Positions 33,764 to 46,109 of a stretch of DNA of 63,187 nt are shown here, piece after piece. A model generated the notes under the pieces. The model saw nothing but the letters and a program-made list of their open reading frames with translations, made no database searches and had not been told where the DNA came from. This DNA is from Phytophthora quininea. Its lineage: Eukaryota; Oomycota; Peronosporomycetes; Peronosporales; Peronosporaceae. Each line of letters begins with the position of its first letter. Within the stretch, counting starts at the first letter, position 1. Position numbers and translations under genes: made by a program. The stretch spans positions 1 to 63,187 of the forward strand of contig JAAVTG010000651.1 in the NCBI GenBank assembly GCA_011947345.1, in the 5' to 3' direction.

Positions 33764-34043
33764 GTCGTTGTCGTCACTTGAGCATCCAGGTTAACATCAC
33801 GGGGTGTCAGAAACAGTGGTCTTGCCCTGAGAGCTGCAAAGCCCATGAACAACTCATTCGCGATCTCCGTCGAGCGAACCCCGAAGATATCAAGATATCC
33901 AGGAAGAACTTGTTCAACAGGGGCGACTGGCGTTTGATTTTGAATTTGCGACCGAGGAGCATGACTTTCTGCCCGACGAGCTTCTTTTCAGCATCGCTCG
34001 ACCTAACTCGGACGAGAACGCCTCCTGGAGACATTTTCTCCAG

Positions 34044-34852
34044 CTACGCCACTTCGTGACCAGCCAGCAGCCCGTCCATGACAGTGTTGTCGTGGTCTTG
34101 GATGAAGGACTCGAAGACAAGCCGTATTGCCACCACAGAGCAGTGGGTCCCGCTATCGATGATCACAGAGTATCCAGCTGGTGGTGGCGTGAACGGACGA
34201 GCCTTCGTTATCAGCGAGAGGTACTCGGACGCCGAAGTATCATTGCGTTCGTAGGCTTCGACTAGGCGTGCTGCATCATCGTCAGCCAAGAGTGGATCGG
34301 ACAGCACTGAGGCATCCGTCCTGCGGAGGCGCGAGTACTGCTGCGCCAGCAGATGATCGGCCATCTTCTCTTCGAGAACAATGTCATCGATGACATTGTT
34401 CTCGAAGAGAAGGCGGTTAGGGTTCGTCTTTGGGGTAGCCAGCACAAACGATTATCTCGTCGGCGAAGTAGTCGTGGTCGTGGACGAAGACGTCGTCGTC
34501 GTCGACGACGAACTTGACCCTTCGAACGGGATACAATCCTCTGTGAGCGCGCACAAAACACATTTCGTTAGTCGCGGGGCTACAAGTGCATGGCATGACG
34601 ACATTCAACTAACTTACTGTAGGACTGCCAGACAGTACCACCATCAACACCCTGGAACGCCAACCAGTAGAAGCGCATTTCACTGCATCCGCCGTTGTCA
34701 CAAGGCGAGTAGTCCACCGAGAACGTCTCCATGTCGACGCAGCACTGGGTCTTTTGGCTCTTCCGATGATACTTATTTTGTGCTGCAGCTTTATCTCGCA
34801 GCTGGCACCGCTCAAAATACAAAGTAACTTCAGCGTTCACGTCCTCTCTCAT
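34044..34852 (-). other. Unrecognised frames, possibly one broken gene
   Basis: 34580-34852 encodes a Cys-containing segment (C-C-V-D-M-E-T-F-S-V-D-Y), followed by a possible 40-nt intron (GTAAGT...TGTAG). Then come V-R-R-V-K-F-V-V-D-D-D-D and A-D-E-I-I-V-C-A-G-Y-P-K-D-E-P, and in another frame a run to 34044 (L-L-A-Q-Q-Y-S-R-L-R-R; A-R-L-V-E-A-Y-E-R-N-D). The pieces can be linked by one-base corrections. I do not recognise the family. It may be a host gene or the 5' part of the LINE that follows. Confidence 0.35.
34365..34412. repeat. 48-bp perfect palindrome
   Basis: Every base pairs with its mirror around the central ATCGAT at 34386-34391; the outer ends are CTTCTCTTCGAG and CTCGAAGAGAAG. 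There is no spacer. Symmetry stops abruptly outside it. Confidence 0.9.
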
Positions 34853-36777
34853 TGAAGATGACGCAGTAGAAATTTCTGGTTGAGATTGAGGTTCGTAAGC
34901 TCAGAAATGAAATCGAGCTCACAATCACTGCCAGCGCTTTCCTCGAAAGTCATGTCGTGATCAGATACGTATACTCCAGAAAGCTGCATTGCTTCATCTA
35001 CAAGAAACTCGACTCCTTCATTTTCTCTGTAGAACTGAAAAAACGGTCATGGGCGAATTTTGGGTCTAGCAAGCAGCAATACTTGACTTCTTTGGGCACA
35101 TCGCTGAAGCGTATTTTTAGCAATAGCAATAAATACCGACGAACTAAATGCAGTCGGTTAAGCGCTGCTGCGGCGTAAAATTCACCTTCATGAGATTGAA
35201 CGACTTTGTCAAAAATATACTCTCGAGCTAATCGTTTTTCCGGATGTTTTAGGCAAGGTAGAACTAACGTGACGGTAGGATATTATTCACCTGACAAAGC
35301 TTTTGTCATCCCTTCAAAGCTGATGAACAGCTTGTCGAGACAATGGATGTCGAACCACATCTCGTCAGTCGGCATGCAATCACTAAATTCCACTTTTCCG
35401 GACAGTTTCTTTTATATATTTCACAAATTTGACAATCGGTTTGCGAAGTTCTACGACGCGCTTTAACATTGCGTGTGTGCTATTCCACCGGGCTGCGACG
35501 TCATTGATCACAGTGAGTGGGATCACGACTTTTTGCGGATATTTCAGTTTTCCAGTTCCTGTTGGACTCCTCCGAAAGTAGTTAACAATTTTACGAAAGC
35601 CAGAAACATGTTTTCTAGTAGTGTCACTAGCCATACACAAAGCCTCCATGAGGTGATGGGCTCTACGTGAACTCAACATGCCATCCAAGAGTCCTTCGCC
35701 CAAACTATCATCTTCTACAATGTCAATAGTCCCGGTATCGCAATCGAATCTGTCATCTCCTAGCAATCTTTCAACAACAACCGATGCTAAATCTTGGCGC
35801 TTCCTGTTCAAGTCATCTGTCGCTCCGAGTTCAACTTGAGAGTCCTCTGTCCATTGCTCTTCATTTTCATCGTCATCACAAACACTGGTATCTTCAGTTG
35901 GAGGTGGTGCCTGCGAAAGAAATGATTCCAGCTCCGTGCGCGACTCTGGAAGTATAGCTGAGCTGATAGTACTAGATGAAGAGAATGAGACACACAGTCA
36001 AAATGTTGGACACCCATTTCGTCGCAGCCGCACACAATATTGGATCCATTGTCTCGGATGACTTTGGTGACGCGAGATATGTCGAGGCCCCAGTCATCAA
36101 GTAATATGGTGATTTTGCTTGCGATTCTGGCCCCAGTGTGTATTCCTGGGAAATGGATGACCTCGAGGGTTCTGCTCACCAGTACAAAGTCTGCTGTGAC
36201 GAAATGAATAGTCAAAGCGAGATAACTTTCACTTGAGCGTAATGTCCACATGTCGGTTGTTAGTGAATAGTATTGGGATCCTTTTCTGATGAGCTCTTTG
36301 ACCTGCAGGCGCATCTGCTGAGCATGAGTGTGAAGACGATCAGTCATTGTGCTCGGTGACGGTGGCTCGTAGTTCCATTGATGGATTGAATGTACGTCAA
36401 GAACAGACGTAGTTCTCCGTCTTCCATGACGTTAATCGGGCGGAGGCACTTGGCAATCTACTCCACAAACAGTCTTGTAGGGATTTCAGCTTCAGTCGGG
36501 TTGATTTTCCTTGTTTTTTTGTTGGAGACAAGAAGGCTACCGTAGATTTCCGCTTCGCCGTAATGCCGCTCTGTACCACCTTGTTGGTACTCTTACGTTC
36601 TCGGTCTTTAAGTTCCTCTGGATGGCTGTCAACCATGTGCTGTCGAATGTCTTTTCTGCTACCAGAATTGTAGGCAAACTCAACCTCGCACTTGAGACAA
36701 TAAGCTCCTGTTGCGTCGGATGATGGCCACTTAGATTTACCTTCAGGTAGCCGTGCACTGGGAGCGATCAACCGCAC
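34853..36777 (-). mobile_element. hAT-family DNA transposon (BED finger + transposase), degraded
   Basis: 36397-36777 has a BED-type zinc finger (Y-C-L-K-C-E-V-E-F...H-M-V-D-S-H). 35808-36347 has the RNase H-like core start (S-L-T-T-D-M-W-T, then I-R-D-N-G-S-N-I and C-V-S-H-S-L-H-L-V-L). 35383-35811 has the helical insertion (D-V-A-A-R-W-N-S-T). The C-terminal dimerisation region towards 34853 is decayed. One internal break near 35955 is minor, since the other frame continues E-S-R-T-E-L-E-S-F-L. Terminal inverted repeats and 8-bp target duplications were not found by eye. Confidence 0.75.
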
Positions 36778-37164
36778 AAAGGATCAGTAGTCTTTTCGGT
36801 GAACTCTCTGCATCGTAAACAGCACCCGTTGTTGTGGAAGCGATTCTGGCGCCAGACCGCGCCGTTCTTCCGACGCGCTGGAGACTATCACCGCCACAAG
36901 CTGCAAACCAAGAACTTTCGAGCAGCGGGGAGTGGAGCGTCTACCACCCCTACCAGTGTCGGCAGCTTGATTTGGCAGCCCGTCGTCACGTTCCCAGGCC
37001 GTCGCCAAGTCTCTGCAGCGTCGCCAAATCTTGCATTCATCGCCAAGTCCCCATCACTAGATTGCGAGGTTTACCATGAAAGTGTAATCACCGGGATTAG
37101 AGTGAAATGTACTCCAGCATACGGTAGCCCTCTCGCGCGCCAAAGATTTCCCTACCAAAGGTGT

Positions 37165-37410
37165 GACGGACCTGGTGACCCGTCAACCCTCAGGATAAGC
37201 ACCAAAGATCCCACCAAGGCGCGGAGGATTTGGTGTCCCCTCTAGCGTTCCAGCTCTAACATCAAAGGCACGGCGGACCTGGTGGCCCGTCGAGATCTCA
37301 ATATATCCTAGGGATTTTCCACCGACGCGCGTAGGGCCTGGTGAATCCTCCACGGGTACATGAAGTATCTATTAATAACACCACCGCATGGGAGAATTGG
37401 TGACCTCTCA
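37165..37410 (+). repeat. Five degenerate repeats with period about 55 bp
   Basis: Variants of GCGGACCTGGTGACCCGTC start near 37165, 37221, 37271, 37329 and 37385. They look like eroded tandem repeats, probably LTR or leader sequence of a Gypsy element. Confidence 0.5.
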
Positions 37411-37468
37411 TGTGTATATGAAGTTACAGCACGACAAGCGCTCACAGAGCAAGGTTGTTTCAAGGTCT

Positions 37469-38194
37469 CTATACACAACAATAAGAAATATCAAAGCGTA
37501 CGAGGCACAGCGTGGCCTGTCCCTCACTGCAGACAAAGTCTGTCGCTTTCCAAAGCAGATCATGAGAATGATCTTCTGCAAGATCAGTTGTCGAAGATGC
37601 TAGAAGTCTAGCAAACGGGTGGTGGCCAAGCCGCCATAGCAGGAGAGAGCACAGAGGAGATGGCACCGGTTCGTTCGAGTATTCCAAGAGATGAAGCTGT
37701 AAGATCTTCATCACGGTGTTCTTGGCCAGGAAGGTATCAAGCTCCTTGCGGTGGTAAGCCCTTTCCAGTTGCTCTTCAGACAGCTTTGACCCGCCACGAT
37801 CGTCGCCATCAGAGTGTGGGGCTTTCAGTCGTTTCCGCGTAGGCGTTGAGCCCGGCAGAGTGGTGGTGGTGGATGATGGTTCGTAGGCTTTCGCCTTCGC
37901 ACCTTCGTCCTGCAGATCCTGACTCGCGCCAAGATCCGCAGATGCCCCCGAGGAGGCATAGGGAGGAATCGAGGCTTTTTCTTCCAGGTCCGTCTCCGGG
38001 CCTTCCTCTCTTCCGCCGACAGAGTCCCTCCTAGTACTCTGCCGATTCGTGGATCGCGCTTGGTTCAGCGACGTCGTCGGCAATCCAGACTCCGTCGACG
38101 CTTGTGTCCCTGGTTCCATCTTCACTTGAACATCATCTTGCTGGGACTCACGGTGAAATCCTGAGTCTCCAGAAGATCCAGGCACGCGCACCAT
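37469..38194 (-). pseudogene. Gypsy gag-like leader protein fragment
   Basis: A 241-residue frame: acidic and Ser/Thr-rich, with V-K-M-E-P-G-T-Q, then K-R-L-K-A-P-H-S-D-G-D-D and a helical end L-S-E-E-Q-L-E-R-A-Y. Low-complexity N-termini of this kind precede gag in Phytophthora Ty3/Gypsy elements; that link is from general knowledge, not from a domain I can see. It is on the opposite strand to the Gypsy pol at 39143, so it is a separate element or an inverted piece. Confidence 0.4.
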
Positions 38195-39142
38195 TGTGGC
38201 GTAGCGGGATCTACCGAAATTACTCTAGCGTATGGTACCCAGACTGCCGACTACGGAAGGGGTACTCCGATCTGCCGTGTGTGCTGAACCCGTTCTCACC
38301 ATGTGTACCCGTCGGCGGGTGGGTAACGCTCTTCCGTTGACTCGAGGAGGTGCGGTGAAGACGGAACTGTCCTTTCAGGATCCGAGGTTATGTGGTGACA
38401 GCAGCACGGGTATGCTTCGGTCTGCTGTCGGGGAAGGTTGCTGGCCATGGCCGAGTGTGTCGAGGTCGGGGTCAGCGGGCCGGGTAGTGTCGCCCGGTCC
38501 CTTGGTGCCTTGCGGCGCTTGTCCATTGTGGGGTCCTTTGTTCCTTGCTCTCGCGAGCAGCCACTTCCTTTAGTGAGATCTTAAGGTTGAGGGACGAATG
38601 CAGCACTTGCGCCGGGTGGGCCAATATACTTCCCGTACCCAGGTTCGTGTCGAAGACAAGTAGGCGCTGGAGGACGGACCAATGTACTTCTCGTTCCTCG
38701 CGGTCTTGGTCACTTGTGCACTTCGAAGCAAATTCGGCTCTCTGTTTTTGTTAGGCTAGGTGCCTGCCACTACTTTACCGCACCATCCTTTGCAAACCTT
38801 ATGCGCCACTTGATTCTTGCCCTTTCGCTCCCCGCCCTTGAAAGACTGTGTCGAAGTCCCTGCATTGGCTAGCCTGCGACGTTTTACATCCACCTTGGCT
38901 TGGATTACGCGTCTCAGCCGATTACCCACTGGCATCATGGCCAAGTTGAGAACTGGGCGTGACCAATTCGGAACTGGGTATGGCCAAGTCGGAACTAGGT
39001 ACATCCAGGAATGATGGTACTACTGAAGACCCGCGAGTGATGGTCTCTCTGAAGCCATATCCCAAAGATTGCACCATAAGTCCATCGCCCGCTGGGCTGC
39101 CCAAAAGCTAGTGATGTCAAGAATGACGCGGCGCTCCAGCGT
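38195..39142. other. Repeat-rich stretch without a gene
   Basis: Contains two related blocks, GGGCCAATATACTTCCCGTACC near 38622 and GGACCAATGTACTTCTCGTTCC near 38675. A motif near 38216 (TACTCTAGCGTATGGTACCC) resembles one at 37109 (TACTCCAGCATACGGTAGCCC). Probably LTR or leader remains of Gypsy elements. Confidence 0.4.
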
Positions 39143-42100
39143 ATGCACAATTCGAAGAATCAGCGTCTGCGTGTGAAGACTGTGAGATCGATGCTGCGAT
39201 CAGGAGACCGTGCTGCGATCCTCAATGGGCTGCTCGAAGTTCCTTTCCAAGGCGCAGACTGTAACATCCTCCCGCGCCGGATCGTGGGCGAGCTGGCCAA
39301 GTTGGACAGCACAACCGCCTTTATAAAGCTACCAACCCCATTGGAGATCGAGGTGGCGGATGATCGATATGCCACCTGCACAGATGAATGCATGGTGGAT
39401 ATCAAGCTCCTGACTGCCGCAGGGCCTGTTAATCTGCGCAACATACCACGCGTTGTTTTGGACGGTGAGGCCGACGAATTCTCACTGGGGGACGCAACGC
39501 TGATGGCGCTAGGGATTAACATGGATCAGTAGCTGGAGCAACTCGCTGGTAAGGTGAGACCCGAAGACGACGATATCCCTGAAGATGACATCGGCGGCGA
39601 GTCCTGCTCGGAGAAATCATGAATTGTCTGGACGCCATGCTGGAGGAGGTGGCCACCGCTGGATTTTCTACTAAAGTTCATGACGGAGCTCACAACAGTG
39701 GTGAAACAAGAGGTGGACTCGTGGAGAACGAAATTAGGCACCGACCCTCCAGCAAAGCTCTAGCCGTTGCGGGTGGTGCTCATTGATGACGTTGTACCGT
39801 ATCGGACGTGGCCCCGCTCCTATTCGAGGTGAAAACATATGTTTCTGGGCCGAGTACGGGAAGCATCTCGAACAATCTGGTCTGGTGTTTCGAAATAATT
39901 AGAGTAGACGGCCTGTGCAGCAATTCTAGTTCGCAAGAAGGGGTGGAGGAGGAGTTCCTTGTGGCCAATGACTACAGACCTGTGAACAAGGGGACGGTTC
40001 CTATTGCTGGATCAATGCCGAACCTGCTCGTGGTGATGGCGAACGTCCCAAGGGCTGTTTTCTTCGCTAGTTTTGATTTATCCAAAGGGTTTTGGCAGCT
40101 GTTACTGCATCCGGATTCTCGTGAATACTTTAGCTTGATCACGAATGGCACCGCGTACACGCCGACACGCGTGCCTCAAGGTGCTACCGACCCACCCTTG
40201 CATTTCCAGAACCAGATGCAAGAGGTCTTCCCAGACATACTGTACGAGAACGTATTAATATGGGTAGATGACGTCGTGGTGTTTGTCAAGATTGCTGGGG
40301 AATTTTTTGCTGTCCTGCGCAAATCCCTCGCTCGTGTCCGAGAATTCAGTCTCCAACAGAACGCCAAGAAACGTTGTTTGTTTGCACGCGAGATTTCCTG
40401 GAGCGGACGCCTCATCGATAGAGACGGTATGCGTCACGAACCCAACCCTGTGGCAACACTGAGTTCGCTCCCACTGCCTGGGACTTCTGCAGCTTTGCAG
40501 AAGTTGTTGTGCACTGCAAATTGGATGCACGAGGCGATTGTCGATTTCGCCCAGCATGCAGCACCCTGCAGGAGAAATTGGAGTTGGCTTTTCCAGGACA
40601 CAACCGCAAACAACACTACGCCGAAGGTCTCTCGCTTAGTTGGACGACTGTCGAGGGCTACAATACCGGCCGCTTTTGGATTGCATTGCTCGCTCAACGA
40701 AGCTGGCGTTTCCGGACGAGCAAGCCACGGTATGTGTGACGACGGACGCGTCTGACCGAGGGCAGTCTTTGGTTGTGTCTCAAGTGGAGAACTGGGATAT
40801 TACGATACCGCTCACGGAGCAAGCCCACGCACTCGTGCTGTACAAGGGCGGAATGTTTAAAGGAGCTCAAGAGCACTGGTCAATTGCAGAAAAAGAAGGC
40901 TATCCCATCATCAAAGCCGCAAAGGACTTGGAGTATTTACTGTTGCGAACGAATGAATTCAAGTTGTTTGGGATCGTACCAATTTAATCCAGATTTTCTG
41001 TCCGCACACAGAATTTCATAAGTATGTCAGGGAAAGTTGCAGCGCTAGGCGCTGATGCTGTCTAATTACCGCTACGAAATCGAGCACGTGAAGGGAGAGG
41101 ATAACTTGCTGGTGAATCTGGTTTCCCGGTGGTTGCATGAATCGGAACACCAAGCTGTCGCTGTCAAAGCTGCTCGAACGCGAAATTCAGACTCCATTTC
41201 TCGCCTACGGCCGTTAGGTGATGAACAATTTTGCTGGCCAACAACTGATAAATTGGAAGCAGCACAAAAGCGATACCGTCGATCCGCACCGGTGGCGGCA
41301 TCGACGACGACAGATACCGATCCGGACCTGCTACTAGTGAAGGGAAAGGTTTGGCTTCCAGCACAGGCCAAAGATCTAGTAGCTCGCATTCTCGTAGTAG
41401 CTCATGAAAGCACATCGAGGAGCTGATGTCACGCTGCGCCAATTGCAGCAGCGATACAGCGTGCAAACGATGGCACAAGTGGTGAAGGATTTTGTGGCCC
41501 ACTGTCCGCTCTGCAAGCATGTAAAGGGCATTCAAAGACCTCGGAGTGAGTACCGCGAGCGGGCAGCACGAAATGAGGTACTTCATTTTGACTTTCTGTT
41601 CATGGGGGATTCATACGGCGATACACGCTATCTACTAGTTCTCAAGGATTAATTAGTTCCGTGCGATTCACCAACGAGCACGGTCACCGCAGCAGCAGTG
41701 CTGGATTGGGCCAAGCGATTTGGTTTGCCGGGGATGTGAACTTCGGACAACGGCACTTATTTTAAGAACGCGCTGGTGGAGGAGTTGCGCGAGCAATTGA
41801 AAGTTCTGCACACTTTCTTGCCCGTGTATACTCCTCGGGTGAACGGGACGATGGAGGGAATTAACTGTGATATTTTGCTGGTGATCCGCGTGCTTCTGCT
41901 GGAGCGCCAACTCGACACGAAGAGCTGGGATTACCTCGTGCCACTAGTCCAAGCAAATTTAAACCGAAGTCCAGTTCAATCACTGGGTGCCTTCCACAAC
42001 CGTTCTAAAAGCGGCTTATGGAAGATCGTTTAATGCTGCGGTTTGTCAATTCAACTCGCTGGCCCCGCGCCGAAGAAGTCCAACAAAAACAGCGATAAAA

Positions 42101-42503
42101 GCCTTTAATCTGATCGGCTTTAACTCCCTCGTTTTTAAATGAACGCGTAGTTTACAGGTCTCTTTGAACGGGACACAATTTTGTAACCGTCGAAATCTTG
42201 GAAGGGCGCGAAGTTCGCCAGGTTAATTTGCGAGACACCGGGCAGCGCGCCATGCATGAGGCTGCAGTGCCGCTGGTGCTGTCCGCGCACGCACGTAGGC
42301 GAGAGCGCTCGAAGGTAGAATTTCAGGAGCTGCGCAGGAGGTTTCGTAGAGAAATTATCCGCCGTGATCGGCGTCGATTGAATCGCGTGCGGCATTGCGT
42401 GACGGTGGACTGCCTGTCGGATCCACTCAAGTCTGACTGGATGCAGCTTTGGCGCGGCGGAACCGACGAGAACTTCATCCACTACATCAGCTTGGACCGG
42501 TAA
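39143..42503 (+). mobile_element. Ty3/Gypsy pol, degraded
   Basis: 39143-39532 resembles a retropepsin region (G-A-D-C-N-I-L-P, then S-L-G-D-A-T-L). 39808-40755 is RT (N-D-Y-R-P-V-N, F-D-L-S-K-G-F-W-Q, and W-V-D-D-V-V-V as the Y-V-D-D variant). 40640-40987 is RNase H (T-T-D-A-S-D-R-G, H-W-S-I-A-E-K-E). 41055-42033 is integrase with the H-H-C-C finger (H-C-P-L-C-K-H-V-K) and part of the core. 42198-42503 is a basic C-terminal region. The PR-RT-RH-IN order defines Ty3/Gypsy. Many stops show it is dead. Confidence 0.85.
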
Positions 42504-42718
42504 GACCCCGTAGCCGCTCAAAACTTAATACCTACTGACGCAGTGGCTGCGTTGTTTGGGTCTAGATCCACTTTCCGTGTGCCGCTGCAGCACTTCTCGC
42601 AGCACTACCACCTTTCTGGCTACAGTCTGAAAGGGGTCGCCCCTCGCGACTTAAGTTCAAGCACCAAGCGCTTGGTATCATACTAACGTTTTATGTCAAC
42701 TCTCATTTGTCCAGGATG

Positions 42719-43395
42719 GCGTGCTCGTTTTTCGGTGTTCCACCTTCCACTTTGAGTCCAGTTCTAAATGCCGGCGAGAAGCCACTCGGCGATACGCTCG
42801 CCACCTATCTGCTTGCCCGTATTACGTGGCCCTCAGCAGCCCGCCAAAGGGCCTTGGCAAAGTTGACGGCCTTGCGGGAACCGCTACTCCAGTTTACATG
42901 GGGATTTATTCGACGGCAAACACCCCAAGGTATAAACATTTATTTTTTAAATGTTTTCGTCGTCACTGACATATACTTGCTATGCAAACGTAGATGCTGC
43001 AGCCTGCCGATCCGGACGTTCAAAATGCTTTCTATAACTGGTGGCTTCATGGGGTCTTTGTCACGGGGACATTGTGCTTCAGTGCCGACGGTTTGATAGT
43101 CTTGGCGCGTCACAACTGCCAGGCAGTTGGCACGACGCTGAAAACTGTGCAGATTTCCGCCAGAATCTGATCGACGCTCAGTTGTGCCTCGATGCGCGCT
43201 ACAGGGTTGTCGCTGACTCAACGTTTCCGTTCTCGGGTAGAATGACAGGGAGAATTTTAACGCCACTCAAGGATGGTGATTTGGGCGGCCTGTTGCCGTC
43301 TTTTCGAGAGTTGGCACAGACATTCTCCGCGGCGATAATTTCTATTCGACAGGCCGCCGAGTGGGGCATGGGTTCGATTGAAAAAGTGTACAAAC
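42719..43395 (+). pseudogene. PIF/Harbinger-type transposase, 3' truncated
   Basis: Exon 1 starts near 42719 (A-C-S-F-F-G-V-P-P-S-T-L). A GTATAA...ACGTAG intron (about 42932-42993) is followed by N-W-W-L-H-G-V-F-V-T-G-T-L-C-F-S-A-D-G and L-A-R-H-N-C, then P-G-S-W-H-D-A-E-N, the DDE_Tnp_4 signature. Next come F-P-F-S-G-R-M-T-G-R and R-Q-A-A-E-W-G-M-G-S-I-E-K-V-Y. The break between the two signature parts needs one extra C in the CC at 43119-43120. The gene stops matching where the Copia element begins, so Copia insertion or rearrangement removed the end. Confidence 0.75.
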
Positions 43396-43402
43396 ATGAG
43401 CG

Positions 43403-44031
43403 TCATTTGCTCATGCCTGTTCTTGGCCTCATCTCAGTCGAGCTGCAACCGCTCCGCGTAGCGGCGGCGACTCTCGGCTCGCTTAACCAAGCTGCGCCCC
43501 GTTTTTGGGGCACGTATACAGTACATTTCGAGCCGAACTTGAGAATTTGTGAGACCCGAGGCTGTTTACTGGTGAGCACGTCGATCGGCGACTTGTAATG
43601 AGCATTTGCTCTCGTTGGCACCAGGTCTCGGATGTACAACGCGTAGCTAACAGCATCTCCCCAGTATCGCTGGGGTAATCCGGAAGCCCAAAGCATTGCT
43701 CGGGCCGAGTTCATTAGCGTTCGATGGAAGCGCTCCGCTTTTCCATTAGACGATGACGTTCCCGGGTGGGTATGCTGCAGACGAATGCCGTGTCGGCTGG
43801 CGAAAGCCTTGAACTGTGCGTTCACGAACTCGCCCCTCCATCGGTACGTAAGACCTTAATGCGGAGGTAGTACTGCCGCTGGAATTCGTTTGAAAACTGC
43901 AAGAATTTGTCGCAGGCTTCGTCTTTCGTATGCAGCAGGTTGATTTGGTTGTAGTTGGAGGCGTGGTCGACGATCGTCAGGACGTGGCGGTGACTATTTC
44001 GGTTAGGTTTGAGGTCCGTCTTCAGGTCCAT
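43403..44031 (-). CDS. Copia integrase core (broken, truncated)
   Basis: 43822-44031 gives D-L-K-T-D-L-K-P-N-R-N-S-H and L-R-T-D-G-G-A; 43403-43825 gives H-P-G-T-S-S-S-N-G-K-A-E-R, the D-D-E core with the catalytic Glu. The frame then reaches K-F-G-S-K-C-T-V-Y-V-P and ends at the truncation. Confidence 0.75.
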
Positions 44032-44079
44032 GCAAATAACTGCGCCGATCTCATCCGTCGGCGCCGAGTCTGAGGAATC

Positions 44080-46053
44080 TTACGTAGGCTGCTTGTTTCG
44101 CGACTGTTTGCCTTCAGCACAAGCCGTGCAGAAGGTGATCTTCTTGTTGATCGGCTCGAAATCAGTGGCGAGGTTCTTGTTTACCATGCGTAGGAGGTCC
44201 TGAAAATTGATATGGCCGAGGCGCTCGTGCCAATGCTGTAGTGTGTCCTTCTTTGCTTTCACAAACAGGGCTTGCGCGTCACAACTTGGCGCACCTGCAG
44301 TTGCAGCATTTACGATCCACAGCCCACCGCGCTCAATTGATTCACCGATAATGGTACTGTCGCGAGAATGGAAAGTGCGCTTAGTAGAGAACAAGAAGCT
44401 CAACCCGCGTGCACGAAGCTGTGTCAGGGATAACGAATTACGTCCCAGCTCAGCGCAATAGTACATGTCTGTCAGCAGGACGCTTCGTTTCTCCCCATCG
44501 ACGAAAGTTTCAAGTAGGCAGTTTCCTATCAGAGTCGACACTGTGGTGTCTGAGTTGGCAACTCGGATAGTTAAATGCCATGGCTGCGTCCCGAATAGCA
44601 GGTTTTGGTCGGTGCACATGTGGTGCATTGCCCCCGAGTCAAGGATCCATTCTGTCGGTAACTGTGAGGGGGATGAATCGGCGATCCTGAGGTTCGCTTC
44701 TTCAGAAGTATCAGTAGCAGCTGCCGAATTTTCAGTTGTCGATACGGAGGCGTTGTGGGCGTGGCCTCGTTCCTTGATAGCCGCTTTCATCTTTTTCAGC
44801 TCGGGGCAAGCGAGGCCACGGTGACCCTCGACGTCACACACGCGGCACACTATCTTTCCGCCTAGTCTTGCTGAAGCAGCATGAGCGTGACCTTGATTTC
44901 CACGTTGTTGCTTTGGCTTCTGCTGACCGATCTCACGGGGAGGTTGGCTATCCGCAGCGGCCTTCTTGTCGGGCTGCCCGGCGTTATTAGTTGGACGCCC
45001 ATTTTGGGCTCGCTTGCGGCCATCACCGCGTAGGTCAACGAGTAGCGCAAGCATGCGATCTGCCTCTTTGAGGTAATTCTGATTGGAGCGATCAATTTGA
45101 GAAATCAACATGCTGGCGAGGTCTGGGCAAGCGTTGGTGCAGAAATTTTCCATCAGTAACAGGCTATGATCACCCGTCATTCGGCGAGCCACATATTTTA
45201 GGTAATCAAGATATTCGACCACGAGTCTTGGAGACGCTTACCCGATGTTAAACGCTTGTAGAACTGCACTTGATTAAGTCGACAGCCGTACTCAGACTTC
45301 AACCTCAGTTTGAAGTCTTCGTAACTGAAACTTGGCCTTTCAGCACGCCACTGAGCAATGTTTGAATGGAAAAAGCGTGCTGCTTTGTCTGCCAGGAAGT
45401 TGACAAGCACCGATGCTTTAAGGTTAGGGCTCCACTGTGATTGGTTCAAAAGGGATTCCGTATAAACGGCCTGCTCGTACTCCAGGATAAAGTCCTCAAA
45501 GGCCGAACCCAGCCCAGGATGCACCTCTTGGCCGTCAAATTTGCGGCAGATGATGTGTTTGATTTTGGGCGAGCGCTGGGGTGTCGTTTGGGGGTTGTAC
45601 TGGTACGAGGCTGAGGTTCTGGCCCTGGTGCTGGTGGTCGCCCAGGCGGTTGGTTTCCTCTGGTATTAGGTTGTTGTGCTGGTGGAGGGACGACACTAGC
45701 GATAGCAGCTTGTAGATCGGCTTTATTTGCACGATCTCGGCTCGTAGCTGAGGTGCAGCTTGTGCTTGAGCTCGAAGTGCAGCTAGCTTGGCGTCAAGCT
45801 TTGGTTGGGCTGCCATTTGCCACGCAATCAGCTGAGCGAACTCGGTCCGCATTTGTTCTAATGCCTTAGCCATATTGGCTATGGATGCGGCATGTTCGCG
45901 CAGGGCTATTACCTCTGCCTTGAGTTGCTCCATGTCAGTACTGACTGGTTTGCTGGCCGGTTCAGGTTTTACCTTCGGTTCGCCGGCAGCGGCATGTAGT
46001 TCGACCTCGAGGCTTCGTTGTACACGGGGCTTCATCTCTTGGTCAGAATCCAT
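44080..46053 (-). CDS. Copia gag-protease-GAG_pre-integrase
   Basis: The gag starts at the ATG at 46053 with acidic and coiled-coil segments (A-E-V-I-A-L-R-E-H-A). 45198-45524 holds the capsid core (F-L-A-D-K-A-A-R-F-F). 44080-45222 carries a zinc knuckle (C-R-V-C-D-V-E-G-H-R-G-L-A-C), the aspartic protease (W-I-L-D-S-G-A-M-H-H-M) and the H-x-x-L-G-H-I-N...C-T-A-C pre-integrase region. Frame changes near 45535 and 45210 separate the parts. Capsid assembly and polyprotein processing are the known roles of these domains. Confidence 0.8.
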
Positions 46054-46109
46054 AGTTCACTGGTTTACTGGACGATGTGCAAGGTGCAAGTTGAAGTTCT
46101 CACACGTCG

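Larger units (their letters stand above)
28238..34034 (-). mobile_element. Near full-length LINE (ORF1 + EN-RT ORF2)
   Basis: Running right to left: an ORF1 region (34034 to about 32399), an AP-type endonuclease (32247-31591), a linker with helical segments (31484-31026), reverse transcriptase (30795 to about 29700) and a long C-terminal region (to 28238). Length about 5.8 kb. Frames are broken at several points, so the copy as read is not active. Its 3' end faces that of the LINE at 25205. Confidence 0.85.

Noticed and set aside
37160..37415. CRISPR-like array
   Set aside because: The repeats are degenerate and the spacers variable, and the genome is eukaryotic.
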